A program made the translations under genes and the position numbers. Of a stretch of DNA of 64,000 nt, positions 44,644 through 54,251 are shown in pieces. The notes below the pieces were generated by a model, which was given only the letters and a program-made list of their open reading frames with translations, did no database searches and was not told the DNA's origin. Positions within the stretch are counted from its first letter, which is position 1. Every line of letters starts with the position of its first letter. The stretch covers positions 62,001 to 126,000 of the forward strand of contig NZ_CP071501.1 in the NCBI RefSeq assembly GCF_017354985.1, given 5' to 3'. This DNA is from Shewanella cyperi (GTDB lineage Bacteria; Pseudomonadota; Gammaproteobacteria; Enterobacterales; Shewanellaceae).

Positions 44644-45300
44644 GTGACTCAGACCCGGATTGATTTTCGCCAAACCAAATTTCTTATCAGCGCCCCGGAC
44701 ATAGCGCATCTGGATCAACATCTTCCCGGTGATGTAGGTGTAGAGATTGCTTTTGCCGGTCGCTCCAATGCCGGCAAATCCAGTGCTCTCAATGCCTTGA
44801 CCGAACAAAAGAACCTGGCGCGCACCAGTAAAACCCCGGGCCGAACCCAGCTGATCAACGTATTTGCTTTGGATGAGCACAGGCGTTTGGTGGACCTGCC
44901 CGGTTATGGTTTTGCCCAGGTACCGTTGGCAATGAAACAAAAATGGCAACATGCGCTGGGAGAATATCTGCAAAAGCGTGCCTGTCTCAGCGGTGTGGTG
45001 GTGTTGATGGATATCAGGCATCCGCTCAAAGATCTTGATATGCAGATGATCGAATGGGCCGTTGCCAGTGAAATTCCGGTGCTGGCCCTGCTGACCAAGG
45101 CCGACAAACTGGCACAGAGCGCGAAGATGAAGACAGTCAATGAGGTGCGCAAGGAGTTGGCCGAGTTCGGTGACTGGGTGCGGGTCGAACCTTTCTCATC
45201 GTTGAAGGGTACGGGTAAGCCCAAGGTACTGGCGATTCTTGACGAATGGTGTCATCCCGAGTGGTTGGAGCAGGCCGAGGAGCCGGATGGCCAGGCTTAA
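44644..45300 (+). CDS. engB: Ribosome-biogenesis GTPase EngB (YihA/YsxC)
   Basis: A 218-residue TRAFAC-class GTPase needed for large ribosomal subunit assembly and possibly cell division. G1 GRSNAGKS (39-46), G2 region KTPGRTQ, G3 DLPGYGFA, G4 TKAD and G5 SSLKGTG are all present. The GTG at 44644 is preferred over TTG at 44632 because GGAG sits six bases before it. A strong terminator follows, and the spf-polA block lies beyond. Confidence 0.93.
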   Translation: MTQTRIDFRQTKFLISAPDIAHLDQHLPGDVGVEIAFAGRSNAGKSSALNALTEQKNLARTSKTPGRTQLINVFALDEHRRLVDLPGYGFAQVPLAMKQKWQHALGEYLQKRACLSGVVVLMDIRHPLKDLDMQMIEWAVASEIPVLALLTKADKLAQSAKMKTVNEVRKELAEFGDWVRVEPFSSLKGTGKPKVLAILDEWCHPEWLEQAEEPDGQA

Positions 45301-45314
45301 GCTTGCTTGATACT

Positions 45315-45341
45315 AAAAACGCCGCAACTGCGGCGTTTTTT
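45315..45341 (+). terminator. Intrinsic terminator after engB
   Basis: ACGCCGCA and TGCGGCGT arms with a two-base spacer are flanked by an A-run and a T-run. Confidence 0.9.
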
Positions 45342-45369
45342 ATTGTCCGCATTCAGCCGGAGCGCAGGC

Positions 45370-45520
45370 AAAAAAAACGCCGTTGACAGGGTCAGCGGCG
45401 ATAAAAAAGTTAGCTCTTTGGGGAGAAGCTAAAATTCAACAAGACTCAAGTACCACCAAACTGCGTCTGGATGGCTCTCAATGACGAAAGCATATCCCGA
45501 ACCAATCAAAAATTAAAGTA
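45370..45520 (-). ncRNA. Candidate small RNA downstream of spf
   Basis: The minus strand between the Spot 42 terminator and engB ends in two successive hairpins with T-runs: TTAGCT/AGCTAA (45410-45432) and CGCCGTTGAC/GTCAGCGGCG (45378-45400, followed by eight T). No protein gene lies between them and Spot 42, which has its own terminator. Vibrionaceae are reported to carry an extra sRNA gene near spf. The promoter and 5' end are not clear; the hairpins might only be back-up terminators for Spot 42 readthrough. Confidence 0.4.
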
Positions 45521-45546
45521 TTTGCTCTAAAATATTTTTCAGACAT

Positions 45547-45650
45547 AAAAAAAGCCCCAGCAAATGCTTGCTGGGGCGCCAGTATTTGGCAGTTCACTAG
45601 AAGTGAAATAAAGGTCTGAAAGATAGAACATCTTAACCTCTGTACCCTAC
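45547..45650 (-). ncRNA. spf: Spot 42 small RNA
   Basis: The minus strand reads GTAGGGTACAGAGGTTAAGA from 45650, then TGTTCTATCTTTCAGACC, nearly identical to the 5' half of E. coli Spot 42. It ends in a GCCCCAGC/GCTGGGGC hairpin and a seven-T run at 45547-45553. It lies directly downstream of polA on the same strand, the conserved spf position. In relatives it is an Hfq-dependent RNA repressing secondary carbon metabolism genes and is itself repressed by CRP-cAMP. The middle segment differs from E. coli. No good CRP site was found upstream. Confidence 0.95.
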
Positions 45651-45917
45651 GCAGAGAATATTACCCCATTTATCTCCAAAGTAAAAACAGTTTTTGTAAA
45701 AAAGCGACAATTATGTGAGCCATCACTCAGATGGTTGCGCTAAAAGGCAGCACTTTTTGATCTGTAACTTTCTCAAATAGATAAAATATCAATTGCTTAG
45801 CGTATTTTTACCGCATGGGCGGCTAAATCTGATCTATTTACAACAAAATACGCTGCGGGCCGCTTTGAGTAAGGGGTGTGTGATTGTTTTGAAAATAGGT
45901 TGAGGAGGGCCAGAAAC

Positions 45918-45944
45918 AAAAAGCCGTGCGGGGCACGGCTTTTT
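45918..45944 (-). terminator. Intrinsic terminator after polA
   Basis: AAGCCGTGC and GCACGGCTT arms around GGG; T-run on the minus strand. It separates polA transcription from spf. Confidence 0.9.
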
Positions 45945-45957
45945 GCTGAGAGGGGAC

Positions 45958-48735
45958 TTAGTGGGCTTGATCCCAGTTGTCGCCGAGACCGGCTTCCGCC
46001 AATAGCGGAACATTCAGGTTGGCGGCTGCCGCCATCAGGCTGCAGATCTTGCTCTTCAATGCTTCGGCCTTGTCGGCATCCACCTCAAACACCAGTTCAT
46101 CGTGTACCTGCATTATCATGCTGATTTCACCTTGGGTCTCGGTGGCTATCCAGTGCTGAATGGCAATCATGGCCTTCTTGATAATGTCGGCGGCCGTGCC
46201 CTGCATTGGGGCGTTGATCGCTGCGCGTTCGGCGGCCTGGCGGCGCATGGCGTTGCGATCGCGGATTTCCGGCAAATACAACCGGCGACCAAACAGGGTG
46301 CTGACATAGCCCTGTTCTGCGGCGGCGGCCCGGGTTTCTTCCATATACTTGAGCACCCCTGGATAGCGGGCAAAGTAAGTATCTATATAGCTTTGGGCCT
46401 CGTTGCGGGGGATGTCGAGCTGGCGGGCGAGGCCGAAGGCTGACATGCCGTAAATCAAACCAAAGTTGACCGCCTTGGCGCGGCGACGCTGCTCAGGTGT
46501 CACTGTTTCGAAGGCCACATCAAAGACTTCGGCGGCGGTGGCCCTGTGAATGTCCTTGCCTTCGGCAAAGGCCTTCAGCAGGCCGGGATCCTGGGACAGG
46601 TGCGCCATGATCCGCAATTCAATCTGGGAATAGTCGGCCGCCAGGATCAGTTTGCCTTCGGGGGCGATAAAGGCCTGGCGAATACGGCGACCTTCCTCGG
46701 TGCGAATGGGAATGTTCTGCAGGTTGGGATCGCTGGACGACAGACGGCCGGTGGCGGCATTGGCCTGGTGATAGCTGGTGTGTACCCGCCCCGTTTTGCC
46801 GTTGATCATCAGCGGCAGCTTGTCCGTATAGGTGCTCTTGAGCTTGGTCAGGCTGCGGTGTTCAAGGATGATTTTCGGCAGGGGATAATCCAGTGCCAGC
46901 TCTACCAAGACTTCCTCGGCGGTGGATGGCGCACCCTTGGGCGTCTTCTTCAACACTGGGTAACCCAGCTTGTCAAAGAACAGTTCCTGCAATTGCTTGG
47001 TGGACGACAGGTTGAAGGGCCCGCCGGCGATCTCGTGGGCTTGCTGTTCCAGCTGATCTATCTTGCGTGCCAGTTCATCGCTTTGCTGTGACAGCAACAT
47101 GGCATCGATCAATACACCCCGGCGCTCAATGTCTGACAGCACATCGATCAGTGGCAGTTCCAACTCCTTGAACACGCTTGCCAATCCTTGTTCACGTTCC
47201 AGTCTTGGCCACAAATGTTGGTGCAGGCGCAGGGTAATATCCGCGTCTTCGGCGGCGTAGGGTGCGGCCTGTTCCAGGGCTATCTGGTTGAAGGTCAGCT
47301 GCTTGGCGCCTTTGCCCGCTATGTCTTCGAAGGCAATATTCTTGTGGCCCAGGTACTTGAGTGCCAAGCCGTCCATGTCGTGACGGGAGGCCACAGAGTT
47401 GAACACGTAGGACTCGAGCATGGTATCAAAGACCACACCTTTGAGATTAATGCCGGCGTTGGCGAGCACACTCATATCGTACTTAATGTTCTGACCCACC
47501 TTATGAACGGCCGGGTCTTCGAGCAATGGCTTGAGTTTGTCGAGCACCAGCTGGCGTGGCAACTGCTCCGGCGCGCCTGGATAGTCGTGGCCAATTGGCA
47601 GGTAGGCGGCCTTGCCGGCTTCGATGGCGAAGGACAGGCCAACGAGTTCGGCCTGCATGTAGTCGAGACTGGTGGTTTCGGTATCGACCGCAAAGAGTTC
47701 CGCCTGGCGCAGGCGCTCCAGCCAGCTGTCCAGTTGCGCTTCGGTCAAAATGGTATCGTACTGGGTGTCAATGACAGGAGCTGGGCCGGCATCCTGTGAC
47801 GCTTGAGCATCTTGAGTTTGCGCGCCATTTTTGGCGTTTCCTCTGGGACTCTTGTTATCCAGAACTTCTGCCAGCCAACGCTTGAATTCCATTTCGCCGT
47901 AGCAGGCAATCAGCTCGTCTCGGTCGGGGTCGGTCAAAGACAGGCTGTGCCAGTCCTGTTCCAGGGTAACGTCTGTCTTAATGGTCGCCAGGCGGTAGGA
48001 CAGCTCCAGCATCTCGGTATTGTCACGGATCTTGGCCGCCATGGTTTTGGCACCGCGAAAGCCCAATTCGGTAACGCTGTCGGGTTCGGCCAGCAGTTTG
48101 CCGACACCACCGGCGCCAGTGAGCATGGCCAGTGCGGTCTTCTCACCCACACCGGGCAGACCCGGGATGTTGTCGGCCTTGTCGCCCATCAGTGCCAGCA
48201 GGTCGATAATCAGTTCGGGTCCGACTCCAAACTTGGTGGTCACCTCTTCCGGCCCCATTATGGTGTCGGTCATGGTGTTGATCAGTGTGATATGGGGATT
48301 GACCAGCTGGGCCATGTCCTTATCGCCTGTGCTGATCAGCACGCTGCGGCCCTCGGCGGCGGCCTGCACTGCTATAGTGCCTATCACGTCGTCGGCCTCG
48401 ACGCCGGGAATGCACAGCAGTGGCAGGCCCAAGGCTCTGATAATGCGATGCAAAGGCGCAATCTGGCTGCGCAGATCGTCCGGCATCGGCGGTCTGTGGG
48501 CCTTGTATTCTGTGTACATCTCGTTGCGGAAGGTCGGTCCCTTGGCATCAAAGACCACCGCCATCTGGCTGGGCTGGTAGCGGGACAGCAAACTGCGCAG
48601 CATATTAACCACACCGTAAACGGCACCCGTGGCTTCACCCTTGGAGTTGGTCAGGTGTGGCGGGGCATAATAGGCGCGATACAGGTAGGAAGAACCATCC
48701 ACCAGGATGAGTGGGTCGTGGGCTATTTCTGGCAT
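45958..48735 (-). CDS. polA: DNA polymerase I
   Basis: A 925-residue replication and repair polymerase with all three domains: N-terminal 5'-3' exonuclease ([36 protein letters not shown]), 3'-5' proofreading exonuclease ([28 protein letters not shown]), and the A-family polymerase ([46 protein letters not shown]). Catalytic acidic residues in the exonuclease and polymerase motifs are retained. The length matches E. coli (928). It lies next to spf as in enterobacteria. A DnaA-box sequence lies about 90 bases upstream of its start. Confidence 0.97.
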   Translation of the reverse strand: MPEIAHDPLILVDGSSYLYRAYYAPPHLTNSKGEATGAVYGVVNMLRSLLSRYQPSQMAVVFDAKGPTFRNEMYTEYKAHRPPMPDDLRSQIAPLHRIIRALGLPLLCIPGVEADDVIGTIAVQAAAEGRSVLISTGDKDMAQLVNPHITLINTMTDTIMGPEEVTTKFGVGPELIIDLLALMGDKADNIPGLPGVGEKTALAMLTGAGGVGKLLAEPDSVTELGFRGAKTMAAKIRDNTEMLELSYRLATIKTDVTLEQDWHSLSLTDPDRDELIACYGEMEFKRWLAEVLDNKSPRGNAKNGAQTQDAQASQDAGPAPVIDTQYDTILTEAQLDSWLERLRQAELFAVDTETTSLDYMQAELVGLSFAIEAGKAAYLPIGHDYPGAPEQLPRQLVLDKLKPLLEDPAVHKVGQNIKYDMSVLANAGINLKGVVFDTMLESYVFNSVASRHDMDGLALKYLGHKNIAFEDIAGKGAKQLTFNQIALEQAAPYAAEDADITLRLHQHLWPRLEREQGLASVFKELELPLIDVLSDIERRGVLIDAMLLSQQSDELARKIDQLEQQAHEIAGGPFNLSSTKQLQELFFDKLGYPVLKKTPKGAPSTAEEVLVELALDYPLPKIILEHRSLTKLKSTYTDKLPLMINGKTGRVHTSYHQANAATGRLSSSDPNLQNIPIRTEEGRRIRQAFIAPEGKLILAADYSQIELRIMAHLSQDPGLLKAFAEGKDIHRATAAEVFDVAFETVTPEQRRRAKAVNFGLIYGMSAFGLARQLDIPRNEAQSYIDTYFARYPGVLKYMEETRAAAAEQGYVSTLFGRRLYLPEIRDRNAMRRQAAERAAINAPMQGTAADIIKKAMIAIQHWIATETQGEISMIMQVHDELVFEVDADKAEALKSKICSLMAAAANLNVPLLAEAGLGDNWDQAH

Positions 48736-48822
48736 AAAAGAGTGCCTTTGCTGTCCTTGAAATCTTGGTGGCTAAGGATGCCACATCCCTTGAAGATCGG
48801 CCACCGCCAAAAGCCCACAGCC

Positions 48823-48831
48823 TGTGGATAA
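48823..48831 (-). promoter_or_regulatory. DnaA-box match upstream of polA
   Basis: TGTGGATAA is the reverse complement of the consensus DnaA box TTATCCACA. It is a single copy, about 90 bases before the polA start codon; no cluster of boxes is nearby, so it is not an origin. Confidence 0.4.
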
Positions 48832-49064
48832 GTCTGTGAGCTAAAAAGGTCAACAATGTGAGAAGGTTATGAATACTACCGAAGGGTTCATGCTTAACTT
48901 GTTGAAAACCGATGATTTAATTTTTTATTGTGATTTATCTTGCAATTCCGCCGAATCTTCCTGATTTGTGGATTTCTTTGTTGGTTGTTTTTCTCTGGCT
49001 CTGCGGCCATGCTATCGGCATAGGGTCCAAAATACCGATGAACTAACTTAGCATGATTTTTAAT

Positions 49065-49087
49065 CAGATCAATCGAAATGTGATCTG
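49065..49087. promoter_or_regulatory. Inverted repeat upstream of elbB
   Basis: CAGATCA and TGATCTG (7-bp perfect arms, 9-base spacer) lie 37 bases before the elbB start codon, a position suited to a repressor or activator site. The factor is unknown. Confidence 0.4.
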
Positions 49088-49123
49088 TTTGTTAAAACTA
49101 AATGACATAAGAGGGACGTTTTT

Positions 49124-49777
49124 ATGAAAAATATCGCAGTGCTGTTGGCGGGATGCGGTGTCTATGACGGCAGTGAAATTCATGAGGCGGTATTGACCCT
49201 GCTGACCCTGTCCCAGGCCGGGGTGCATTACCAATGTTTCGCACCCAATATCGAACAAATGCACGTGGTCAATCACCTGACCGGTGAGGTGGTTCAGGGC
49301 GCAAAGCGTAACGTATTGGAGGAAGCGGCGCGTATCGCCCGCGGTAATATCAAGGCGACCCAGGCGCTGGACATCGACAAGTTTGATGCGCTGATCATCC
49401 CCGGTGGCTTCGGGGCAGCCAAGAACCTGTGCAACTTTGCCGTAAAAGGCGCCGACTGTGAGGTGGCACCCGAGGTGACCGGCTTTATCGGTGCCTTCCG
49501 TGATGCAGGTAAACCCGTGGGCTTTATCTGTATTTCACCCGTGATGATCCCCAAACTTTATGGCGCTGGTGCCCAGGGCACCATAGGCACGGATGAAGGT
49601 ACGGCCGCAGCTTTTACCGCCATGGGCGGTGAGCATCACAGGGCCTGTGTGGATGAAATAGTGGTGGATGAGAAACGCAAAATAGTCAGTACCCCTGCTT
49701 ATATGCTGGCGGACTCCATCGCCGAGGCGCAAAGCGGCATAGATAAGCTGGTGCACAAGGTGTTGGCCCTGGCTTAA
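49124..49777 (+). CDS. elbB: ElbB glyoxalase-like protein (DJ-1/PfpI superfamily)
   Basis: A 217-residue class I glutamine amidotransferase-like protein: AVLLAGCGVYDGSEIHEAVLTLLTLSQAG, then LIIPGGFGAAKNLCNFA and VGFICISPVMIPKLYG (nucleophile-elbow Cys) are the ElbB signature. E. coli ElbB has weak glyoxalase activity and was connected to isoprenoid yield and sigma-cross-reacting protein 27A. It is soluble. It stands alone, divergent from polA and convergent with glpG. An inverted repeat (49065-49087) lies 37 bases upstream of the ATG. Confidence 0.93.
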   Translation: MKNIAVLLAGCGVYDGSEIHEAVLTLLTLSQAGVHYQCFAPNIEQMHVVNHLTGEVVQGAKRNVLEEAARIARGNIKATQALDIDKFDALIIPGGFGAAKNLCNFAVKGADCEVAPEVTGFIGAFRDAGKPVGFICISPVMIPKLYGAGAQGTIGTDEGTAAAFTAMGGEHHRACVDEIVVDEKRKIVSTPAYMLADSIAEAQSGIDKLVHKVLALA

Positions 49778-49784
49778 GTTCCAA

Positions 49785-50612
49785 TCAGGGTTTGCGACTG
49801 TCGAGCCAACCCTGACCCAATCCTATGACCAGGCCGGCGAGGTGCGCCCCGTTGGCCATGGACATACCCAGTACATCGAAAAAGCCCAGCAGCATCCACA
49901 GCAGCATAAAACCCATGTATGCCGGTGGCAGTCCAATACCGGCTTGCGGTTTCTTTATCCCCATCACCCAGGTGTAACCCGCCACGGCATAGACCACGCC
50001 CGACAAACCGCCGAAATTGGGGCCGGTCAGCAGGTATTGGGCCAGATTGGGCAGGGTGCCCGCGACGAGCAAGAGCAGCAGCAGTGGCCCCGTACCCAGC
50101 CGGGTCTCTATCTTACCGCCCAGATACCACCACCAGAGCAGGTTGAAACTGATGTGCATCAGCGAGAAGTGCATCAGGGTAGGGGTAAACAGGCGCCAGA
50201 CCTCGGCATGACCGTTGGAGACAGCGCCGAAAAAGCTCAGCAGACTGTAGGTTTGCTGGCCCAGTCCCAGCTGCATGGCGCCGTAGACCAAAATGCAAAG
50301 GGCGAACACCAGCAAGGTTAGTGGGCCTGCGCCGGTCAGGAAACGGCTGAACAATGCCAGTGCAGGGGCTCCGTAATCCAGGCCGGCGTGCAAATCGCCG
50401 TGTTCCCAGGAAGCCTGCAGGTATTTGGCATCGTAGGGATGGCTGATGAAGTGGTCAAATTCAGCCCTGGCGCGGGAATAATCCTGCTCCCGCTCCACGC
50501 TGACAATGACGCCGTGCTCCGCCTGTTGAATACGGCAAGACACGCCCTGGCCGCGCAGATAATCCACCAGGGCCTGGGCGGCGCGGGGATTGGGCAGGCG
50601 GCCAATTTCCAT
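49785..50612 (-). CDS. glpG: Rhomboid intramembrane protease GlpG
   Basis: A 275-residue polytopic membrane protein. A short cytoplasmic domain (MEIGRLPNPRAAQALVDYL) precedes six membrane helices. The rhomboid catalytic dyad is present: GLSGVVYAV with Ser204 and NGAHLAGLVIG with His257; HISFNLLWWWYLG supplies the conserved Asn/His helix. It cleaves transmembrane helices of partner proteins. Its start shares one base with the glpE stop (TGATG). The ATG at 50612 gives the standard N-terminus; an upstream 38-residue extension overlaps glpE and is not expected. Confidence 0.94.
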   Translation of the reverse strand: MEIGRLPNPRAAQALVDYLRGQGVSCRIQQAEHGVIVSVEREQDYSRARAEFDHFISHPYDAKYLQASWEHGDLHAGLDYGAPALALFSRFLTGAGPLTLLVFALCILVYGAMQLGLGQQTYSLLSFFGAVSNGHAEVWRLFTPTLMHFSLMHISFNLLWWWYLGGKIETRLGTGPLLLLLLVAGTLPNLAQYLLTGPNFGGLSGVVYAVAGYTWVMGIKKPQAGIGLPPAYMGFMLLWMLLGFFDVLGMSMANGAHLAGLVIGLGQGWLDSRKP

Positions 50613-50923
50613 CAGACGTGGGCCAGGTGCCAGGCGCTGTAACCGCCGTCGAGGCTGAAAACCTGGTCGAAACCCTGCTCGGCCAGGTAGGCTGCGGCGT
50701 TCTGGCTGCTGATACCGTGGTAGCATACCACCACCAGGGGCTTGTCCATGTCGGATTCGGCGATAAAGCGGGCCAGGTTTTCATTGCTGAGATTGACCGA
50801 GCCTTCGATATGACTGCTGCCATAACTCTGGGCGTCGCGAATATCGGCGATTTGAACTTGATCGCCGTGGTCGGCGCGCATGTGGATGAGCTCGTTAACG
50901 CTCAGGTGCTTAAAGCTGGACAT
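50612..50923 (-). CDS. glpE: Thiosulfate sulfurtransferase GlpE (single-domain rhodanese)
   Basis: A 103-residue rhodanese: ADIRDAQSYGSSHIEGSVNLSN, then VVVCYHGISSQNAAAYLAEQGF, with the catalytic Cys in VVCYHGISS. It transfers sulfur from thiosulfate to cyanide, thioredoxin or other acceptors. The short length, without tandem domain, fits GlpE. It is coupled to glpG as in E. coli, though no glpR is present here. The ATG at 50923 is the family start. Confidence 0.93.
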   Translation of the reverse strand: MSSFKHLSVNELIHMRADHGDQVQIADIRDAQSYGSSHIEGSVNLSNENLARFIAESDMDKPLVVVCYHGISSQNAAAYLAEQGFDQVFSLDGGYSAWHLAHV

Positions 50924-50960
50924 GATGAAATCCGGGGTATTGATCAATAGCTATAGTGTG

Positions 50961-50995
50961 CAACAGGGTGCTGCAATCTGTACAGCACCCTGTTG
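50961..50995. other. Long perfect hairpin between tdh and glpE
   Basis: CAACAGGGTGCTG (50961-50973) and CAGCACCCTGTTG (50983-50995) form a 13-bp perfect stem with a 9-base loop between the tdh stop and the glpE start. On the minus strand, which both genes use, the 3' side of the stem meets the tdh side with no T-run on either flank. It could be an RNA-stabilising or processing hairpin, or a DNA-binding site for the glpE promoter. Confidence 0.55.
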
Positions 50996-51002
50996 AAGCG
51001 GG

Positions 51003-52028
51003 TTAATCCCAGCTGAGGATAACCTTGCCGGACTGGCCGGAGCGCATGGCGTCGAAGCCCTGCTGGAAGTCATCCACCTTATAGTGGTGGGTGATGATGG
51101 GGGACAGATCCAAGCCAGATTGCAGCAGGCTGGCCATCTTGTACCAGGTCTCGAACATTTCACGGCCGTAGATGCCTTTGATGATCAAGCCTTTGAAGAT
51201 GACCTTGCTCCAGTCGATGGCCATTTCGCCGCCGGGAATACCCAGCATGGCAATCTTGCCGCCGTGGTTCATGGTATCGAGCATGGCGTGGAAGGCCGCA
51301 GGCACACCGGACATTTCCAGGCCCACGTCGAAGCCTTCGGTCATGCCCAGGTCTTTCATCACGTCCCTGAGATTTTCCTTGGCCACGTTGACCGCGCGGG
51401 TGGCACCCATTTTACGGGCCAGCTCCAGACGGTATTCGTTGACGTCGGTGATCACCACATGACGGGCACCCACGTGACGGCACACGGCAGCGGCCATGAT
51501 ACCTATGGGACCGGCACCCGTGATCAGCACATCTTCACCCACCAGGTCGAAGGACAGGGCTGTGTGCACCGCGTTGCCGAATGGGTCGAAGATGGCGGCG
51601 AGATCGTCGCTGATGTCATCGGGGATCTTGAAGGCGTTGAAGGCCGGGATCACCAGATATTCGGCGAAGGAACCTTCACGGTTCACACCCACGCCGGTGG
51701 TGTTGCGGCACAGATGGGTGCGGCCGGCGCGGCAGTTACGGCAGTGACCACAGGTGATGTGGCCTTCGCCTGAAACCCTGTCGCCAATCTTGAAGCCGCG
51801 GACTTCCTGGCCGATACCGACCACTTCGCCCACGTATTCGTGACCGACCACCATGGGCACGGGGATGGTCTTTTGTGACCATTCGTCCCAGTTATAGATA
51901 TGCACGTCGGTACCGCAGATGGCGGTTTTGCGGATCTTGATCAGCAGATCGTTGTGGCCCATTTCCGGCTTGGGGGCGTCCACCATCCAGATGCCTTCTT
52001 CGGGCTTGAGTTTGCTCAGTGCTTTCAT
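51003..52028 (-). CDS. tdh: L-threonine 3-dehydrogenase
   Basis: A 341-residue zinc-dependent, NAD-using dehydrogenase oxidising L-threonine to 2-amino-3-ketobutyrate. Catalytic zinc site [15 protein letters not shown], structural zinc cluster [15 protein letters not shown], and the coenzyme motif [12 protein letters not shown] are all present, with length equal to E. coli Tdh. It follows kbl on the same strand 22 bp downstream, giving the kbl-tdh threonine-to-glycine operon. It is cytoplasmic. Confidence 0.96.
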   Translation of the reverse strand: MKALSKLKPEEGIWMVDAPKPEMGHNDLLIKIRKTAICGTDVHIYNWDEWSQKTIPVPMVVGHEYVGEVVGIGQEVRGFKIGDRVSGEGHITCGHCRNCRAGRTHLCRNTTGVGVNREGSFAEYLVIPAFNAFKIPDDISDDLAAIFDPFGNAVHTALSFDLVGEDVLITGAGPIGIMAAAVCRHVGARHVVITDVNEYRLELARKMGATRAVNVAKENLRDVMKDLGMTEGFDVGLEMSGVPAAFHAMLDTMNHGGKIAMLGIPGGEMAIDWSKVIFKGLIIKGIYGREMFETWYKMASLLQSGLDLSPIITHHYKVDDFQQGFDAMRSGQSGKVILSWD

Positions 52029-52050
52029 TGTTTTGCTCCCGGAAAGGGCA

Positions 52051-53244
52051 TCAGATGATGCCCATCTCCTTGCCGATACGGGTAAAGGCCTCGATGGCCT
52101 TGTCCAGCTGCGCCCTGGTGTGGGCGGCGGACATTTGGGTACGGATCCGCGCCTGCCCCTTGGGAACCACTGGGAAGGAGAAGCCGATCACATAGATATT
52201 TTCTGCCAGCAGGCGATTGGAGAAGTCGGCAGCCAGTTTGGCGTCACCCAGCATCACAGGGATGATGGCGTGATCGGCGCCGGCCAGGGTGAAACCCGCG
52301 GCTGACATCTTTTCACGGAAGTAGCGGCTGTTTTCCCATACGGATTCACGCAGCTCCTGACCGTCCTTGAGCATTTCCAGTACCCGTATAGAGGCGGACA
52401 CAATGGAGGGGGCCAGGGAGTTGGAGAACAAATAAGGGCGTGAACGCTGACGCAGCCAGTCAATCACTTCCTTCTTGGCTGCGGTGAAACCACCGGAAGC
52501 ACCACCCAGGGCCTTACCCAGGGTGCCTGTGATGATGTCGACCCGGCCCATCACGTCACAGTACTCGTGGGTACCGCGACCATTGTGGCCGATAAAGCCC
52601 ACTGCGTGGGAGTCATCCACCATCACCAGGGCGCCGTACTTGTCGGCCAGATCGCATACACCCTTGAGGTTGGCAATCACGCCGTCCATGGAGAATACGC
52701 CGTCTGTGGCGATCAGAATATGACGACAACCGGCATCGCGGGCAGCGATCAGTTGGGTTTCCAAATCGGCCATGTCGTTGTTGGCGTAGCGGAAACGCTT
52801 GGCCTTACACAAACGCACGCCGTCAATGATGGAGGCGTGGTTGAGGGCGTCCGACACTATCGCGTCTTCGGCACCCAGCAGGGTTTCGAACAGGCCTGCG
52901 TTGGCGTCGAAGCAGGAGGAATAGAGTATGGTGTCTTCCATGCCCAGGAATTCGGACAGGCTGGCTTCCAGCTGCTTGTGTATGTCCTGGGTGCCACAGA
53001 TAAAGCGCACTGAGGCCATACCGAAACCATGGTCGGCCAGGCCCTGTTGGGCGGCCTTGATCAGTTCCGGGTGGTTGGCTAGACCCAGGTAGTTGTTGGC
53101 GCAGAAGTTGATCACTTCGGCGTTGTTTACCTTGATGGCCGTTTGCTGGGGCGAAACTATGACGCGCTCGCTTTTGTACAGGCCTTCGGCCTTAACTTCG
53201 GCGAGTTGCTGATTAATCTGCTCGTAGAATGAGGGTGATGCCAC
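52051..53244 (-). CDS. kbl: 2-amino-3-ketobutyrate CoA ligase (glycine C-acetyltransferase)
   Basis: A 397-residue PLP enzyme of the alpha-oxoamine synthase family, splitting 2-amino-3-ketobutyrate with CoA into glycine and acetyl-CoA. The PLP-lysine segment [14 protein letters not shown], the [13 protein letters not shown] region and [14 protein letters not shown] match Kbl. It is the first gene of the kbl-tdh pair. The gap upstream has TTAGTTAAC near the start, which may be part of the promoter but matches no site that I can assign. Confidence 0.96.
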   Translation of the reverse strand: MASPSFYEQINQQLAEVKAEGLYKSERVIVSPQQTAIKVNNAEVINFCANNYLGLANHPELIKAAQQGLADHGFGMASVRFICGTQDIHKQLEASLSEFLGMEDTILYSSCFDANAGLFETLLGAEDAIVSDALNHASIIDGVRLCKAKRFRYANNDMADLETQLIAARDAGCRHILIATDGVFSMDGVIANLKGVCDLADKYGALVMVDDSHAVGFIGHNGRGTHEYCDVMGRVDIITGTLGKALGGASGGFTAAKKEVIDWLRQRSRPYLFSNSLAPSIVSASIRVLEMLKDGQELRESVWENSRYFREKMSAAGFTLAGADHAIIPVMLGDAKLAADFSNRLLAENIYVIGFSFPVVPKGQARIRTQMSAAHTRAQLDKAIEAFTRIGKEMGII

Positions 53245-53468
53245 TTGTCTCTCCTTAGTTAACTTTATTCTGTTTCTTGGAGTGGCGGCATTCTACCCTT
53301 AAACCAAATCGCCCGGCAGCTTTTTTTAGCAGCGCGAAGGCCGGATAAATTAGTTTAGGGCTGGCAGGGGTTTCGCATTAAAAAATCTAATCCTTGGCCT
53401 GCGATTGACCGCCTAGGATCCATTTGATTGTAGTCGCGGGCGGCACTGAATGTCACCCGCGGTTTGGA

Positions 53469-54104
53469 TCAGCTTGCTTGCGCCAGATAGTGTTGCTCCA
53501 ACCTGTCAAAGGTGGGGCGGGATTCCGGGGTGGAATAGGCGCGGAAGATCATCAACACCCGCAGCAGGCCCTCATACAGGGATGCCTTGCTGATGCTGGC
53601 AATGCTGGATTGGGTCAGCTTGTAACTTATCCAGAAACTGACCAGCATCTTGATGGTATCGGCCAACTCCACTTCTTTGCCGGATTCGATGGCCAGGAAG
53701 CCTTCCTGGTTCAGCTGCCTGAGAATGTGACTGGAGTGCTGCAATACCTGTTGCTGGGCCTTGAGATAGCGCTGTTTGAGCTGTTCGTCGCGGCTGAGAA
53801 TATCCGCCAGGTTGGCGTACATGAAGCGGAATTGCCACATGGTGTAGAAGATGGCATCGAAGTAGCCCATCAGCAGTTCCAGGGTAATTTTTTCCCCTTC
53901 ATAGGGTTTGAAGCCCGAGGCCAGGTGGCTTTCGTACATGTCGAAGATGCTGCGGATGATGTCTTCTTTATTACGGAAATGGTAATAAAGGTTGCCGGGA
54001 CTGATATCCATGTGGGCGGCGATATGATTGGTGGTGATGTTGCGTTCGCCATGCTCATTGAACAGTTCCAGGCTGGCATGGATTATCTTGTCACGGGTTT
54101 TCAT
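53469..54104 (-). CDS. TetR/AcrR-family regulator
   Basis: A 211-residue regulator. The N-terminal helix-turn-helix is KIIHASLELFNEHGERNITTNHIAAHMDISPGNLYYHFRNKEDIIRSIF, typical TetR, followed by an all-helical ligand/dimer domain. The nearest genes are divergent waaA and same-strand kbl, with no efflux or fatty-acid gene to indicate a target. The motif SPGNLYYHFRNKEDII resembles regulators such as FabR/PsrA-type proteins only loosely. The ATG at 54104 follows a better N-terminus (MKTRDKIIHAS) than the in-frame upstream start. Confidence 0.85.
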   Translation of the reverse strand: MKTRDKIIHASLELFNEHGERNITTNHIAAHMDISPGNLYYHFRNKEDIIRSIFDMYESHLASGFKPYEGEKITLELLMGYFDAIFYTMWQFRFMYANLADILSRDEQLKQRYLKAQQQVLQHSSHILRQLNQEGFLAIESGKEVELADTIKMLVSFWISYKLTQSSIASISKASLYEGLLRVLMIFRAYSTPESRPTFDRLEQHYLAQAS

Positions 54105-54251
54105 GTAGGTCCTGTTGTTATTTGGGCAATCCGCGTTCCGGCGAGTCACTGGCCGCCGATAACAGACCTGATCCCAGGCTTAGTTCGGCAGTCGGATTAT
54201 GTTAGCATTGCCCCAATTCATCAGGCAAAACTCATTTAAGCGCCGGATCTT

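Larger units (their letters stand above)
48736..49123. other. Gap between divergent polA and elbB
   Basis: About 390 bases with no gene. It contains a perfect DnaA-box sequence TGTGGATAA (48823-48831), an A/T-rich stretch, and an inverted repeat CAGATCA-N9-TGATCTG (49065-49087) just upstream of elbB. Promoters for both genes should lie here. Confidence 0.5.

Noticed and set aside
45695..45730. Possible CRP site upstream of Spot 42 (ATGTGAGCCATCACT)
   Set aside because: Half-site spacing is four bases instead of six; tempting because spf is CRP-regulated in E. coli, but not supported by sequence.
48800..48840. Origin-like region near polA
   Set aside because: Only one DnaA box, no cluster of boxes, and no dnaA, gidA or mnmG gene nearby.
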